This document shows, in pieces, positions 51,905 through 61,078 of a stretch of 64,000 nucleotides of DNA (its first letter is position 1; each line of letters begins with the position of its first letter). The DNA is from Kribbella soli (lineage in GTDB: Bacteria > Actinomycetota > Actinomycetes > Propionibacteriales > Kribbellaceae). The DNA lies in NCBI RefSeq assembly GCF_004331345.1, contig NZ_SJJZ01000004.1, positions 186,001-250,000 of the forward strand, in the 5' to 3' direction. A program made the position numbers and the translations under genes. Below the pieces are notes generated by a model. It was not told the origin of the DNA, searched no databases, and was given only the letters and a program-made list of their open reading frames with translations.

Positions 51905-53539
51905 GTGACCGATGATCTGAAGGCCGCCGCCGAAGCCTGGCTGAGCGAGGACCCCGACCCCGACACGCGCGCCGAACTCAAGGCGCTGCTGGACGCCGGG
52001 GACACCACTGAGCTGGCCGACCGCTTCTCCGGCACCCTGGAGTTCGGTACGGCGGGTCTGCGCGGCGCCGTCGGCGCCGGACCGAACCGGATGAACCGGG
52101 TCGTCGTGATCCGTGCCGCCGCCGGGCTCGCGGCGTACCTGAAGGCGAAGGGGCTCACCGACGGCCCGGTCCTGATCGGGTACGACGCCCGCCACAAGTC
52201 GGAGGTGTTCGCGCAGGACACGGCGGCCGTGATGCGCGGCGCCGGCCTGGACGCCGTACTGCTCGACCGGCCGGCCCCGACGCCGGTCGTCGCCTTCGGG
52301 ATCGGGCACCTGCACGCGGTCGCCGGCGTGGTCGTGACCGCGTCGCACAACCCGCCGCAGGACAACGGCTACAAGGTCTACCTGGGTGACGGTTCGCAGA
52401 TCGTGCCGCCGGCCGACGCCGAGATCGCGGCCGCGATCGCCGCTGTCGGCCCGCTGGCCGACGTACCGCGCGGCGACGACTGGCAGACGACCGGGGACGA
52501 CCTGCTGAACGCCTACCTGGACCGGATCGCCCAGCTGGTGCCGGCCGATGCGCCAAGGGACCTGAAGGTCGCCTACACACCACTGCACGGCGTCGGGCGG
52601 ACCCTGGTCGAGGCCGCGGTCGCCCGCGCGGGGTTCGCCGTACCGCAGGTGGTCGCGTCGCAGGCCGACCCGGATCCGGACTTCCCGACCGTCTCGTTCC
52701 CGAACCCGGAGGAGCCGGGCGCGATCGACGCCGCGCTGGAGCTGGCCCGCGCGATGGACGCCGACATCGCGGTCGCGAACGATCCGGACGCGGACCGGTG
52801 CGCGGTCGCGATCCCGGACGCTGCAGCCGCCGGTGGCTGGCGGATGCTGCGCGGTGACGAGCTGGGCGCGCTCCTTGGTGAGTTCCTGCTCGCGCCCCGG
52901 CCGGACGGGGTCGCCGCGTGCTCGATCGTGTCGTCGTCGCTGCTCGGCAAGATCGCGGCGTCGTACGGCGTCCGGTACGTCGAGACGCTGACCGGGTTCA
53001 AGTGGATCGGGCGGGTGCCGGAGCTGGTCTTCGGCTACGAGGAGGCGCTCGGGTACTGCGTGGATCCGGCGGCCGTGAAGGACAAGGACGGCGTGTCGAC
53101 GCTGGTCCGGGTACTGCAGCTGGCCGCACAGGCGAAGGCGGCGGGACGCACGCTGCTCGACCTGCTGGACGATCTCGCGGTCAAGCACGGGCTGCACGGG
53201 ACCGACCAGCTGTCGGCGCGGGTCGAGGACCTGTCACTGATCGCGCAGGCGATGGACCGGCTCCGCGCCGTGCCGCCCACAACCCTCGGGGCGTACGCCG
53301 TCGAGCGCATCGACGACCTGAGCAAGGGGTCGGAGTCGTTGCCCCCGACGGACGGGCTGCGGTACACGCTGTCCGACGGCGCACGCGTGGTCGTGCGCCC
53401 GTCGGGTACGGAGCCCAAGCTGAAGTGCTACCTCGAGGTGGTCGTCCCGGTCACAACGGACGTCACCGCGGCACGCGCTCAGGCAGCCACCGCGTTGGCA
53501 GCCGTCAAGACCGATCTGGCTGCCGCGGCAGGGATCTAA
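51905..53539 (+). CDS. Phosphoglucomutase/phosphomannomutase family enzyme
   Basis: The 544-residue phosphohexomutase has the phosphoserine loop VVVTASHNPPQDNGYKVYL, the metal loop AVANDPDADRCAVAI, the sugar loop (GYEEALGYC) and the phosphate-binding RPSGTEPKLK. It interconverts hexose-1- and hexose-6-phosphates, or possibly ribose/deoxyribose phosphates. The deoC gene lies about 3 kb away, and the PGM2-like type often handles pentoses. GTG 51905 follows TATCGT by 6 nt. Sugar specificity not visible. Confidence 0.92.
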   Translation: MTDDLKAAAEAWLSEDPDPDTRAELKALLDAGDTTELADRFSGTLEFGTAGLRGAVGAGPNRMNRVVVIRAAAGLAAYLKAKGLTDGPVLIGYDARHKSEVFAQDTAAVMRGAGLDAVLLDRPAPTPVVAFGIGHLHAVAGVVVTASHNPPQDNGYKVYLGDGSQIVPPADAEIAAAIAAVGPLADVPRGDDWQTTGDDLLNAYLDRIAQLVPADAPRDLKVAYTPLHGVGRTLVEAAVARAGFAVPQVVASQADPDPDFPTVSFPNPEEPGAIDAALELARAMDADIAVANDPDADRCAVAIPDAAAAGGWRMLRGDELGALLGEFLLAPRPDGVAACSIVSSSLLGKIAASYGVRYVETLTGFKWIGRVPELVFGYEEALGYCVDPAAVKDKDGVSTLVRVLQLAAQAKAAGRTLLDLLDDLAVKHGLHGTDQLSARVEDLSLIAQAMDRLRAVPPTTLGAYAVERIDDLSKGSESLPPTDGLRYTLSDGARVVVRPSGTEPKLKCYLEVVVPVTTDVTAARAQAATALAAVKTDLAAAAGI

Positions 53540-53571
53540 GCTTCAGAACACCTGGCGGGTGGCTCTGGAGC

Positions 53572-54021
53572 TCAGCGGGCGGCTGCGGCCGCTTCGGCTT
53601 CCTCGGCGTGCAGGGAGCTCTGCAGCGACGAGTGCAGGATGCGGAGCGTGCTGGTGGACTGCATCAGCGCGTCCCGCTCGTCCGGGTTCCGGTTCGCCAG
53701 GGCGGAGATGTCGCTGATGGCCGCGTCGATCCGGGCGATCCGGTCGGCGACCGAACCCTCCTGGCTGCTGGCGCGGCGGATCGCCTCGGACGTGACCGTC
53801 CAGACGTCCTCCTTGTCGTTGGTACGCCGGGACATGTCCACCATCTGGCTCAGCGCCGCGAGGTCGTGGTCGACCTGGGTGCGCTCAACCGGCACGGTGA
53901 TCCCCGCGGTCGCCTGCCGCAGCCGGGTCACGTGCCCGGACAGCTCCGACCAGGTGCTCCGGCCGCTCTTGATCTTGTCCAGCACCTTCGCGTACTCGGT
54001 GTTGAACTCGTCGTAGTTCAC
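53572..54021 (-). CDS. Hypothetical helical protein
   Basis: The 149-residue product is almost wholly helical with a coiled-coil pattern (YAKVLDKIKSGRSTWSELSG, ARIDAAISDISALANRNPDE) and an Ala-rich tail. No family recognised. It has no signal peptide or Cys. The ATG at 54021 has a poor Shine-Dalgarno but the codon usage is normal for this genome. It ends convergently close to the mutase. Confidence 0.65.
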   Translation of the reverse strand: MNYDEFNTEYAKVLDKIKSGRSTWSELSGHVTRLRQATAGITVPVERTQVDHDLAALSQMVDMSRRTNDKEDVWTVTSEAIRRASSQEGSVADRIARIDAAISDISALANRNPDERDALMQSTSTLRILHSSLQSSLHAEEAEAAAAAR

Positions 54022-54126
54022 TGTGACTCCTGCCGTTCGATGCTCGACTCAAGAACTCTAGGGCGTCCGCACCCGAAACAAGTAACCACACGATCGCAGA
54101 TCGTGCAGGTGTCGCCAAAAAGAAAC

Positions 54127-54160
54127 AGCCGCCCGGTACGCCAACGCGTACCGGGCGGCT
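54127..54160 (-). terminator. Intrinsic terminator with T tract
   Basis: AGCCGCCCGGTACGC (54127-54141) pairs perfectly with 54146-54160 around CAAC. On the minus strand the stem is followed by GTTTCTTTTT. It ends the metallopeptidase gene and is the clearest Rho-independent terminator in the window. Confidence 0.9.
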
Positions 54161-54176
54161 GAGTTACGTACTTACG

Positions 54177-55139
54177 TCAGGAGACGTAGGCAGAGGTGGC
54201 GTTGAAGGTGTTGCAGTTGCCCGCGACGGCGTAGCTGCGCGCCGCGTTGAAGCCGGCGAACGACCAGAACCGGTGGTTCTTCAGCGAGCCGTGGTCACGG
54301 ACGCCGCCCGGCTGGTCGCCGGAGTTCGTGACGACGTAGACCCACTGCTGGTACAGGCCACCGGCCATCGGGTAGTAGCGCTTGTTCGCGCCGATGCTGG
54401 CCGAACCGAGGCAGGACGCCTGCAGCTCACGACGGCGGCTCTCCTCGAGCTGCGCGGCGTAGGTGCTGAAGGCGCGCTGACGCTGCCAGGACGCGTTCAG
54501 GATGCCGGTCAGCCACTGGACGTGGTGACCGTACTCGTGCGCCAGCGTGTTGGTCGCGTACGCCCGGGCAAGCGTCGGGCTCGACTTCCAGAAGCTCATG
54601 ATCTGGCCGGTCGGCATGTAGATCCAGGACTTACCGTTGTACGCGCAGAAGAACGCGGTGTCGGTGACCGTGCCGCAGTACGAGTTGATGGTCCGCGCGG
54701 TGGTGACAACCAGCTTCGGGGCCACCTTGTACGCCGCACCGGCCTGCTTCAGCGGCAGCGCCCACTCGGCGTAGGTGCAGCGGAACAGCTGCGAGAGGTA
54801 CTGGTTGACGCCGGTGTAGGTGCGCAGCGAAACGTTGACCTCCTTGCACTTCGACGGGGTGATCGGCCCCGTCTTGTACAGGCGGTTGTAGCGCACGACG
54901 TTCGTCAGCGACGACTTGGTGGTCACACCGTCACCAGCCGGCGGGTTACCGATGACGATCGGCTGGGCGCCGTTCGGAATCGCCGGGTCGGCGGTCGTCG
55001 CCGTTGCGGCCGTCGCAGCCGTCTTGGTCGTGCTGGAGGTCTGCGCGGCCTGGGCGTTCGGCAGCGCCAGCGCGGCGAAGCCGGCCAGGGCACCGACGGT
55101 GGCCATGCCACGCAGGGTGTAGCGGGAGAGGTTGACCAT
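54177..55139 (-). CDS. Secreted putative neutral zinc metallopeptidase
   Basis: The 320-residue protein has a signal peptide and a Thr/Ala linker (AATAATATTADP). A zincin domain has HEYGHH at residues 201-206. Cysteines likely form disulfides outside the cell (SKCKEV, FRCTYA, NSYCGT, FFCAYN, ASCLGS, GNCNTF). It matches the putative neutral zinc metallopeptidase family (YpfJ-like). The start is ATG 55139 with GGAG upstream. A single-gene unit with its own terminator. Substrate unknown. Confidence 0.88.
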   Translation of the reverse strand: MVNLSRYTLRGMATVGALAGFAALALPNAQAAQTSSTTKTAATAATATTADPAIPNGAQPIVIGNPPAGDGVTTKSSLTNVVRYNRLYKTGPITPSKCKEVNVSLRTYTGVNQYLSQLFRCTYAEWALPLKQAGAAYKVAPKLVVTTARTINSYCGTVTDTAFFCAYNGKSWIYMPTGQIMSFWKSSPTLARAYATNTLAHEYGHHVQWLTGILNASWQRQRAFSTYAAQLEESRRRELQASCLGSASIGANKRYYPMAGGLYQQWVYVVTNSGDQPGGVRDHGSLKNHRFWSFAGFNAARSYAVAGNCNTFNATSAYVS

Positions 55140-55251
55140 GAGCTCCACTCTCGATGTGTCTAGGGACCTGTCGGACCAATCCTGGAGTGCACAGGGGTTC
55201 ACTCAGGGGTTGAACACGGGCTCTGACGCGGCGATTCACACCACAGTTCCG

Positions 55252-56148
55252 TCAGCGGCCGACTTTTTCGCCCAGAAATCGCAGTTGGTCAGGAAGCATG
55301 CGCCGCCAGTAGCCGGGAGTGTGTACGCCGGCCTGCTGCCCGCCGGATGCCTGCAACTGCTCGCGGAGCTCCCGGGCGGCGTCGGCGAACGGGTCGTCGC
55401 GGCCGCAGTCGATGCGGACGGCAACGTCTCGGAATCCGCTGGGCCGGTCGAACACCTGGCTGCGCTCGAAGTCCGCGGCGTCGTCGAACGCTCCCGGCTG
55501 TGCTTCGGCGTACCTGCGCCACAGCGCCGGGCTGAGCGCACCGACCGCGACGGCTCGCGCGGACGGCCCGACCCGCCGCTGCCAGTAGTGCAGGGCCACC
55601 CACAGCAGAGCGCCGTACCCGCCCATCGACCAGCCGAGGACGCCGAACCGGCTGGTCTGCAGCCCGCTACGGGCCAGCAGGGGAAGGAATTCCTGGTCGA
55701 GCATGAACCCGGGATCGTTGCCGTCGGCCCGGCGATGCCAGTAGCTGTCCTGGCCGCCGTCCACGGTCGCCAGCGCGAACGGCGGCGTACCTGCCCGGAC
55801 CGCGGCGGTCAGGTACCGGTCGATGCCGAGGTCGTTGACAGCCGACGTGTGGTCGCCCCCACGACCGTGCAGGACGAGGACGACGGGCAGCTCGGCCGAC
55901 GCGTCGTACCCGTCCGGGTAGATGACGCTGTAGCCGACCTTTGTACGGCGACCGAACGAGTCGAAGCTCCCGGACACCACCGGACCCGCGGGTACGTCAG
56001 GTACGACGCCGTCCGGGCCGGTGAGGCCGAGTAGATCGTGCACTCGGGCCCGGCCGGGGACGACGCCCGTTTCCAGGGCAGCCACCGCGGCGACACCGGT
56101 CACTGCCGCGGCGGCGCCGGTGCGGACGAATGCGCGCCGGGTGAGCAC
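55252..56148 (-). CDS. Tat-exported alpha/beta-hydrolase esterase
   Basis: The 298-residue protein has a Tat signal (TRRAFVRTGAAAAVTGVAAV) and an esterase-D/mycolyltransferase-like fold. The oxyanion region is VVLVLHGRGGDHTS, the nucleophile is in FGVLGWSMGGYGALL, the acid is likely in IDCGRDDPF, and the His in GVHTPGYW. It probably acts on esters outside the membrane. It lies 8 bp downstream of the PH-domain gene on the same strand. Substrate unknown. Confidence 0.85.
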   Translation of the reverse strand: MLTRRAFVRTGAAAAVTGVAAVAALETGVVPGRARVHDLLGLTGPDGVVPDVPAGPVVSGSFDSFGRRTKVGYSVIYPDGYDASAELPVVLVLHGRGGDHTSAVNDLGIDRYLTAAVRAGTPPFALATVDGGQDSYWHRRADGNDPGFMLDQEFLPLLARSGLQTSRFGVLGWSMGGYGALLWVALHYWQRRVGPSARAVAVGALSPALWRRYAEAQPGAFDDAADFERSQVFDRPSGFRDVAVRIDCGRDDPFADAARELREQLQASGGQQAGVHTPGYWRRMLPDQLRFLGEKVGR

Positions 56149-56155
56149 GCGCCGG

Positions 56156-56716
56156 TCAGCGGACCACGGCCGCGACGACCGCGATCACGGCCAGGACGCC
56201 GAGGACGGTCAGCTCGGGCCTCGCCCAGCCGCTGACCACCTCGCCCTGGGATTTCCCGGCGTACTGCTCCAGGTGGTGCTCGACCCGGTTGACGACAAAA
56301 TCGGCCTTGGAGATCGAGCTGTCGGCGGCGAGCTTGCGGCCGCCGACCCGCTGCTTGCGAAGGTCTCGCATGACCAGCTGGACGCCGGGGGCGCGGAAAC
56401 GGTCGCCGTCGGTGTGCACCCGGAGGATGTCGGTCACATCGACGCCGGTCACCTTCGACCACGGGATCTGGTGATCGCGCAGGTGGTTACGCAGCAGCAG
56501 GTGCTCGGGGCTGAGGGTCACCGACGGCCGGATCAGGCCGACGTACGCCAGCACCATGAACATCCCGATGACGCTGCCGACCAGCAGCCCGGTCGCGGTC
56601 CGCCACTCCAGCAGTATGTCGACCAGGCCGAGCGCCCCGATCACGATCACGATGGACCCGGTGATCCGGTTCGAGGCGGACAGGTACTGCTCGCTCTCCG
56701 GCGATTTCGACTTCAC
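56156..56716 (-). CDS. Membrane protein with PH-like domain
   Basis: The 186-residue protein has two N-terminal membrane helices (GSIVIVIGALGLVDILLEW, LLVGSVIGMFMVLAYVGLI). A PH-like domain follows (about 65-150: LSPEHLLLRNHLRDHQIPWS, GDRFRAPGVQLVM), then one C-terminal helix. The start is taken as GTG 56716; a longer open frame upstream has no support and would run into deoC. Probably a small inner-membrane protein of the bacterial PH family. Function unknown. Confidence 0.72.
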   Translation of the reverse strand: MKSKSPESEQYLSASNRITGSIVIVIGALGLVDILLEWRTATGLLVGSVIGMFMVLAYVGLIRPSVTLSPEHLLLRNHLRDHQIPWSKVTGVDVTDILRVHTDGDRFRAPGVQLVMRDLRKQRVGGRKLAADSSISKADFVVNRVEHHLEQYAGKSQGEVVSGWARPELTVLGVLAVIAVVAAVVR

Positions 56717-56762
56717 CCGCACAAAGTAACCGGCAGTCCGGAACGGCACTAGACTGCCGTGG

Positions 56763-57719
56763 GTGACCACACTCGACAGCGGCGTCGACAGCTTGGCCGA
56801 CGTGACCTCGTCCGAGGATCGGCTGCGCCGGTTCCTGCTCGGGCTGCCGGGCGTCGACCAGGTCGGCGCGGAGGCCCGCGCCGCCACCCTGAGCACCCGG
56901 TCGATCAAGACCACCGCGAAGCAGTACGCGCTGGACCTGGCGATCCAGATGATCGACCTGACCACGCTGGAGGGCCAGGACACCCCGGGCAAGGTGCGGG
57001 CCCTGTGCGCGAAGGCGAAACGGCCCGACCCGGCCGACCCGACCGCGCCGCAGGTCGCCGCGGTCTGTGTGTACCCGGACCTGGTCGCGACCGCGAAGCG
57101 CGAGCTGCAGGGCACCGGCATCAACGTGGCGAGTGTCGCAACCGCCTTCCCCAGTGGGCGTTCCAGCCTCGCGATCAAGATCCAGGACACCAAGGACGCG
57201 GTCGCGTCCGGCGCCGACGAGGTCGACATGGTGATCGACCGCGGCGCCTTCCTGTCCGGGCGGTACGCGATGGTCTTCGACGAGATCGCCGCGATCCGCG
57301 AGGCGGCCGGCGACGCGCACCTGAAGGTGATCCTGGAGACCGGCGAACTGGTCACCTACGACAACGTACGGCGGGCGTCCTGGCTGGCGATGCTGGCCGG
57401 CGCGGACTTCATCAAGACGTCCACCGGCAAGGTGTCCCCCGCGGCCACGCTGCCCGTCACGCTGGTGATGCTGGAGGCGGTCCGCGACTACCACGAGGCC
57501 ACCGGGCTGCACATCGGCGTCAAGCCGGCCGGCGGGATCCGGACCGCGAAGGACGCGATCAAGTACCTGGTCACCGTCAACGAGACGGCCGGCCCGGACT
57601 GGCTGGACCCGGAGCTGTTCCGCTTCGGGGCGTCCAGCCTGCTGAACGACCTGCTGATGCAACGCACCAAGCTGGCCACCGGGCACTACCCGGGCCCCGA
57701 CTACTTCACCTTGGACTGA
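56763..57719 (+). CDS. deoC: Deoxyribose-phosphate aldolase
   Basis: The 318-residue aldolase has the Schiff-base lysine in ADFIKTSTGKVSP, VKPAGGIRTAKDAIKYL, DEVDMVIDRGAFLSG and AAVCVYPDLVATAK. It splits 2-deoxyribose-5-phosphate into acetaldehyde and glyceraldehyde-3-phosphate. The N-terminus is extended by about 70 residues, the eukaryote-like DERA form. GTG 56763 follows TAGACT by 7 nt (leaderless). The next two genes are aldehyde dehydrogenases that can oxidise the acetaldehyde, so the operon is a nucleoside catabolism unit. Confidence 0.95.
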   Translation: MTTLDSGVDSLADVTSSEDRLRRFLLGLPGVDQVGAEARAATLSTRSIKTTAKQYALDLAIQMIDLTTLEGQDTPGKVRALCAKAKRPDPADPTAPQVAAVCVYPDLVATAKRELQGTGINVASVATAFPSGRSSLAIKIQDTKDAVASGADEVDMVIDRGAFLSGRYAMVFDEIAAIREAAGDAHLKVILETGELVTYDNVRRASWLAMLAGADFIKTSTGKVSPAATLPVTLVMLEAVRDYHEATGLHIGVKPAGGIRTAKDAIKYLVTVNETAGPDWLDPELFRFGASSLLNDLLMQRTKLATGHYPGPDYFTLD

Positions 57720-57724
57720 CAGGC

Positions 57725-59161
57725 ATGAGCAGATTCGAGTACGCACCGGCCCCCGAGTCGCGGGCGATCGTCGACATCAAGTCGTCGTACGGGCTGTTCG
57801 TCAACGGCCAGTTCGTCGAGGCGACGGACGGGAAGCCGTTCAAGACCGTGTCCCCGGCGTCCGAGGAGGTGCTCGCGGAGGTCAGCGAGGCCGGGCCCGC
57901 GGACGTCGACAAGGCCGTTCGCGCCGCGCGCAAGGCGTTCGACAAGGTCTGGGGCCCGATGAGCGGCAAGGACCGGGCCAAGTACCTGTTCCGGATCGCA
58001 CGGCTGATCCAGGAACGCGCCCGTGAGCTCGCCGTGCTGGAGTCGCTGGACAACGGCAAGCCGATCCGCGAGTCCCGCGACGTCGACATCCCGTTGGTGG
58101 CCGCGCACTTCTTCTACTACGCGGGCTGGGCCGACAAGCTCGACTACGCCGGCGTCGGCGACGACCCGCAGCCGTGGGGTGTCGCGGGCCAGGTGATCCC
58201 GTGGAACTTCCCGATGCTGATGCTGGCGTGGAAGATCGCGCCCGCGCTGGCCGCCGGCAACACCGTCGTACTGAAGCCGGCCGAGACCACCCCGCTGACC
58301 GCGCTGGCGTTCGCGGAGATCTGCCAGCAGGCCGATCTGCCGCCGGGCGTGGTGAACATCGTCACCGGCGCCGGCCGCACCGGTCAGGCCCTGGTCGAGC
58401 ACCCGGACGTCGACAAGGTCGCGTTCACCGGCTCGACCGCCGTCGGCCGCGCGATCGCGAAGTCGGTCGCCGGCACGCACAAGGCGGTCACGCTGGAGCT
58501 CGGCGGCAAGGCGGCGAACATCGTCTTCGAGGACGCGCCGATCGACCAGACCATCGAGGGCATCGTCAACGGCATCTTCTTCAACCAGGGCCACGTCTGC
58601 TGCGCGGGTTCGCGGCTACTGGTCCAGGAGAGCGTGTACGACGAGGTGCTCGCGCGGCTGAAGCGCCGGATGGGCACGCTGCGCGTCGGCGACCCGCTGG
58701 ACAAGAACACCGACATCGGCGCGATCAACTCGGCGGCCCAGCTGGCGAAGATCCGCGAGCTGTCGCAGATCGGCGAGGACGAAGGCGCCGAGCGCTGGTC
58801 GCCGGAGTGCGAACTGCCGGCCAACGGCTACTGGTTCCCGCCGACGGTGTTCACCGGCGTGTCCCAGGCGCACCGGATCGCCCGCGAGGAGATCTTCGGC
58901 CCGGTGCTGTCCGTGCTGACCTTCCGGACCCCGGCCGAGGCGGTCGAGAAGGCGAACAACACCCCGTTCGGCCTGTCCGCGGGGATCTGGACCGAGAAGG
59001 GTTCCCGGATCCTCTGGATGGCGAACCAGCTGCGCGCCGGCGTGGTCTGGGCGAACACGTTCAACCGCTTCGACCCGACGTCGCCGTTCGGCGGCTACAA
59101 GGAGTCGGGCTACGGCCGCGAAGGCGGTCGCCACGGTCTGGAGGCCTACCTTGCCCACTGA
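57725..59161 (+). CDS. Aldehyde dehydrogenase
   Basis: The 478-residue enzyme has the ALDH fold with VIPWNFPMLMLAWKIAPALA, VAFTGSTAVGR, the general-base Glu in VTLELGGKAANIV and the catalytic Cys in QGHVCCAGSRLLV. It likely oxidises acetaldehyde to acetate, consistent with deoC 5 bp upstream. Start ATG 57725; the 3-prime end overlaps the next gene by 11 bp. Complete and intact. Confidence 0.94.
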   Translation: MSRFEYAPAPESRAIVDIKSSYGLFVNGQFVEATDGKPFKTVSPASEEVLAEVSEAGPADVDKAVRAARKAFDKVWGPMSGKDRAKYLFRIARLIQERARELAVLESLDNGKPIRESRDVDIPLVAAHFFYYAGWADKLDYAGVGDDPQPWGVAGQVIPWNFPMLMLAWKIAPALAAGNTVVLKPAETTPLTALAFAEICQQADLPPGVVNIVTGAGRTGQALVEHPDVDKVAFTGSTAVGRAIAKSVAGTHKAVTLELGGKAANIVFEDAPIDQTIEGIVNGIFFNQGHVCCAGSRLLVQESVYDEVLARLKRRMGTLRVGDPLDKNTDIGAINSAAQLAKIRELSQIGEDEGAERWSPECELPANGYWFPPTVFTGVSQAHRIAREEIFGPVLSVLTFRTPAEAVEKANNTPFGLSAGIWTEKGSRILWMANQLRAGVVWANTFNRFDPTSPFGGYKESGYGREGGRHGLEAYLAH

Positions 59162-60023
59162 CACGCAAAGGCTCGAAGTGCGCAAGACCTACAAGCTCTA
59201 CATCGGCGGCGCCTTCCCCCGCAGCGAATCCGGCCGGTCGTACGTCGTGAACAATGCCAAGGGCAAGTTTCTCGCGAACGCGTCGCAGGCCTCCCGCAAG
59301 GACGCCCGGGACGCGGTCGTCGCGGCCCGCAAGGCGTTCGGCGGCTGGCACGCGCGGACGGCGTACAACCGCGGTCAGGTGCTGTACCGGATCGCCGAGG
59401 TGATGGAGGGCCGGCACCAGCAGTTCAGCGCCGAGGTCGCCGCTGGTGAAGGCCTGTCGATCTCCAAGGCCCGCGCGGTCGTGGACGCGTCGATCGACCG
59501 CTGGGTCTGGTACGCCGGGTGGGCCGACAAGCTCGCCCAGGTGGTCGGCTCTTCGAACCCGGTGGCCGGTCCGTACTTCGACTTCTCGTTGCCCGAGGCA
59601 ACCGGTGTGGTCGCGGTGCTCGCTCCGCAGGACTCCAGTCTGCTCGGCCTGACCAGCGTGATCGCGCCCGCGATCGTCTCCGGTAACACGGTCGTCGCGG
59701 TCTCGTCGTACGAGCGTCCGCTGCCGGCCGTGACGCTGGGCGAGGTGATGGCGACCTCCGACGTACCGGGTGGTGTGGTCAACCTCCTCACCGGGTCGGC
59801 GTCCGAGATCGGGCCGTGGCTGGCGTCGCACGACGACGTGAACGCGATCGACCTGTGCGGCATCACGTCCGACGACGAGGCCCGCGACCTGGAGATCGCC
59901 GCAGCCGGCAATCTCAAGCGGGTACGCCGTCCCGCCGAGGAGGACTGGTCCGCGGACCAGGGCCTGTCGCGCCTCACGCAGTACCTCGAACTGAAGACCG
60001 TTTGGCACCCGATCGGGGTCTAA
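59151..60023 (+). CDS. Half-length aldehyde dehydrogenase homolog lacking the catalytic region
   Basis: The 290-residue protein matches only the N-terminal cofactor-binding half of ALDH (YKLYIGGAFPRSESGRSYVV, AARKAFGGWHARTAYNRGQV, VVAVLAPQDSSLLGLTSVIA, VVNLLTGSASEIG). After CGITSDDEARDLEIAAAGNL it diverges and ends, so the Cys nucleophile and oxyanion Asn are missing. Start TTG 59151 with GGAGG 6 nt upstream; a GTG at 59178 is an alternative. It is co-translated with a full ALDH. It may be a non-catalytic partner or assembly subunit. The end is clean, with no frameshift seen. Confidence 0.82.
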   Translation: MPTDTQRLEVRKTYKLYIGGAFPRSESGRSYVVNNAKGKFLANASQASRKDARDAVVAARKAFGGWHARTAYNRGQVLYRIAEVMEGRHQQFSAEVAAGEGLSISKARAVVDASIDRWVWYAGWADKLAQVVGSSNPVAGPYFDFSLPEATGVVAVLAPQDSSLLGLTSVIAPAIVSGNTVVAVSSYERPLPAVTLGEVMATSDVPGGVVNLLTGSASEIGPWLASHDDVNAIDLCGITSDDEARDLEIAAAGNLKRVRRPAEEDWSADQGLSRLTQYLELKTVWHPIGV

Positions 60024-60064
60024 AACCAGTCACGCCCGGGGCGGAAGCGTCGTACAGTCGCCCC

Positions 60065-61078
60065 ATGCTTCAGCCTGGTGACAAGGTCGCGATCGTCTCG
60101 CCGTCTCGTGGACTGCCGGAGATCTTCCCGGGTCCGTACGAGCTCGGGCTGCGCCGACTGCGGGACGACTTCGGGCTGATCCCGGTCGAGTACCCGACGA
60201 CCCGCAAGCTGCAGTCGACACCGCAGGAGCGGGCCACCGACCTGCATGCGGCGTGGTCCGATCCGTCGATCCGCGCGGTCTTCGCGAGCATCGGCGGCGA
60301 CGACCAGATCACCGTGCTGAAGCACCTCGATCCGGCGGTGTTCCAGGCGAACCCGAAGCCGTTCTTCGGCTACAGCGACAACACGAACCTGCTGAACTTC
60401 CTGTATTCGTTGGGTTTGCCGGCCTTCCACGGCGGCAGCGTGATGGTCCAGTTCGGCCGCGGCGGCGCGATGCATCCGGACACCGAGCGCTCGCTGCGCG
60501 CGGCGATGTTCACCGGCGGCGAGTTCGAGCTGACGCCCGCGAAGGGCTGGACGGACCACGACCACGACTGGAACGTCCCGGAGAACCTGGCGACCGAGCC
60601 GCCGCTGTTCCCCGGCACCGGCTGGACCTGGAGCGGGTCGCAGGCAGTCAGCGGGAAGCTGTGGGGCGGTTGCATCGAGATTCTCGACTGGCAACTGTCC
60701 GCAAACCGCTGGATGCTCCCGACCGAGTCGTACGGCGGTGTGCTGTTCGGCGAGACCAGCGAGGAGATGCCGTCGTCCGAGGACGTCTACCGGATCCTCC
60801 GCAACTTCGGCGAACGCGGCCTGCTCGAACGCTTCGACGCCGTCGTCTGGGGCCGCCCGAAGTCCTCGTCCCTGATGCATGAGGTGACCCCGGCGGAGTC
60901 CGTCGCCTACGTCACGGACCAGTACCTCGCAGTCGACCGCGCCCTCGCCGAGTACAACCCGAACGCGGTCGTCGTCAAGGGCCTCGACATCGGCCACACC
61001 GACCCCCAACAACTCCTCCCGTACGGCGGCCAAACCCACATCAACCCAATCACACAACGAATCACGGTCACCTACTGA
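60065..61078 (+). CDS. LD-carboxypeptidase/MccF-like serine peptidase (family S66)
   Basis: The 337-residue protein has the S66 start LQPGDKVAIVSPSRGLPEIF, the Ser nucleophile in PFFGYSDNTNLL, and later GKLWGGCIEILDW and the catalytic His in LDIGHTDPQQLLPYG. S66 enzymes cut LD-peptide bonds in recycled murein or detoxify peptide nucleotides such as microcin C. ATG 60065 follows TACAGT by 6 nt (leaderless). The substrate class is not decided. Confidence 0.9.
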   Translation: MLQPGDKVAIVSPSRGLPEIFPGPYELGLRRLRDDFGLIPVEYPTTRKLQSTPQERATDLHAAWSDPSIRAVFASIGGDDQITVLKHLDPAVFQANPKPFFGYSDNTNLLNFLYSLGLPAFHGGSVMVQFGRGGAMHPDTERSLRAAMFTGGEFELTPAKGWTDHDHDWNVPENLATEPPLFPGTGWTWSGSQAVSGKLWGGCIEILDWQLSANRWMLPTESYGGVLFGETSEEMPSSEDVYRILRNFGERGLLERFDAVVWGRPKSSSLMHEVTPAESVAYVTDQYLAVDRALAEYNPNAVVVKGLDIGHTDPQQLLPYGGQTHINPITQRITVTY

